From Sphingomonadales bacterium (GTDB taxonomy: Bacteria; Pseudomonadota; Alphaproteobacteria; Sphingomonadales; Sphingomonadaceae): 7,082 bases of DNA. The position numbers were made by a program, and so were the translations under genes. Within the stretch, counting starts at the first letter, position 1. Every line of letters starts with the position of its first letter. Of the stretch, positions 6,798 through 7,082 are shown in pieces. Location of the stretch: assembly GCA_017302775.1 (NCBI GenBank), contig JAFLDC010000006.1, forward strand, positions 15,354 through 22,435, in the 5' to 3' direction. Below the pieces are notes generated by a model. It made no database searches. It had not been told where the DNA came from and saw only the letters and a program-made list of their open reading frames with translations.

Positions 6798-7082
6798 TTA
6801 CTCCGCCAGAGCCAGATCGCCGACGACCCGGCAAACCACGCGAGTTGCTCCGCCCGGCAGGTACTGCAGTGGGACGGCCTCAATGTTGACGACCTCAACG
6901 CTTTCAGGGTCAGCACCAGCACTTACCGCCTGGGCCTTTGCCTGCGCTTCGGCATCCGCGAGGGCCGATGCCCGGGCCGCCGGGCGCCAGGCGGGGCGCC
7001 AAGCAGACCGAAAAGCGGGCCGCGCCCGCGTGAACCGTGAAGACATGCGTTCCATCATAGGGTCGCGCGCGAGCGCGGCGCC
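6798..7082 (-). CDS. Hydantoinase/oxoprolinase family protein (HyuA-like), C-terminal end (5' partial)
   Basis: Only the last 94 residues are in the window; the frame is open to position 7082, so the gene begins beyond it. The tail, with AGADPESVEVVNIEAVPLQY then LPGGATRVVCRVVGDLA, is characteristic of the C-terminus of HyuA-like hydantoinase/oxoprolinase proteins. That family uses ATP to open hydantoin or oxoproline rings, sometimes with a HyuB partner that is not seen here. Ahead of this is an Ala/Gln/Glu helix (ALADAEAQAKAQAV) and an unusual Arg/Trp/Ala-rich stretch with an AWRP-AWRP duplication. The stop TAA at 6800-6798 is 5 bases before the DUF917 start, and the final codons contain the DUF917 ribosome-binding site. 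An internal ATG at 7058 is not the start, since coding continues upstream. The family call rests on a short tail and on the DUF917 neighbour. Confidence 0.75.
   Translation of the reverse strand, partial: GAALARDPMMERMSSRFTRARPAFRSAWRPAWRPAARASALADAEAQAKAQAVSAGADPESVEVVNIEAVPLQYLPGGATRVVCRVVGDLALAE
6801..6804 (-). promoter_or_regulatory. Shine-Dalgarno of the DUF917 gene
   Basis: GGAG overlaps the last codons and stop of the HyuA-like gene (GCG GAG TAA) and lies 8 bases before ATG at 6792. It supports 6792 over the longer frame from 6834, which would overlap the HyuA-like gene. Confidence 0.6.
6982..7004 (-). repeat. 12-nt tandem duplication inside the HyuA-like gene
   Basis: Two units of about 11 bases (GGGCGCCAGGC and GGGCGCCAAGC on the plus strand, 12-base period, one mismatch) encode the tandem tetrapeptide AWRP-AWRP. 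It lies in an Arg/Ala-rich stretch before the conserved C-terminal tail. This is probably a slippage duplication that keeps the frame. Confidence 0.5.

Noticed and set aside
1..7082. A functional link between putA and the hydantoin-type operon through glutamate
   Set aside because: Some hydantoin routes end in carbamoyl-glutamate and PutA makes glutamate, but putA is on the opposite strand and separated by an unrelated Ppx-like gene. The proximity is probably chance.
1..7082. CRISPR array, tRNA or rRNA
   Set aside because: No regularly spaced repeats or RNA-gene signatures were seen on reading the window; nearly all of it is accounted for by protein-coding genes.

Overview
The window reads as a stretch of a sphingomonad-type alphaproteobacterial chromosome. 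The evidence is a TonB-dependent receptor with the signal peptide and plug style common in Sphingomonadales, a long bifunctional PutA, and mostly GC-rich coding DNA. The assignment to this group is inference from protein style, not from a marker gene.

Layout, left to right: (1) positions 1-1347, + strand, the 3' end of putA (proline to glutamate catabolism), which runs in from outside the window. (2) 1348-1527, a convergent intergenic gap with a perfect 8-bp stem-loop and a 12-bp palindrome. (3) 1528-2559, - strand, a stand-alone and divergent Ppx/GppA-family phosphatase-like gene with lower GC than putA. (4) 2560-2759, a gap holding the upstream region of that gene, a 9-nt tandem repeat, and a hairpin just past the end of the next gene. 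(5) 2760-7082, - strand, four tightly packed genes that look like one operon. In transcription order these are the C-terminal end of a hydantoinase/oxoprolinase (HyuA-like) gene cut by the window edge, a DUF917-family protein, an Asp/Glu/hydantoin racemase-family protein, and a TonB-dependent outer-membrane receptor.

The operon is the most interesting part. Gene junctions are 5 nt apart, overlapping by 1 nt (TAATG), and 14 nt apart, so translation is probably coupled. A ring-opening enzyme (HyuA-like), a DUF917 protein (a family linked to hydantoin/thiohydantoin chemistry) and a racemase with both catalytic cysteines suggest catabolism of a hydantoin-like or related five-membered cyclic amide or thioamide. 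The receptor at the end suggests that this substrate, or a larger molecule carrying it, is actively imported across the outer membrane. The actual substrate cannot be read from the sequence. The start of the operon, its promoter and any regulator lie beyond position 7082.

For several genes the longest open frame overstates the protein. Ribosome-binding sites place the starts at 6792 (DUF917), 5689 (racemase), 4940 (receptor) and 2559 (Ppx-like).
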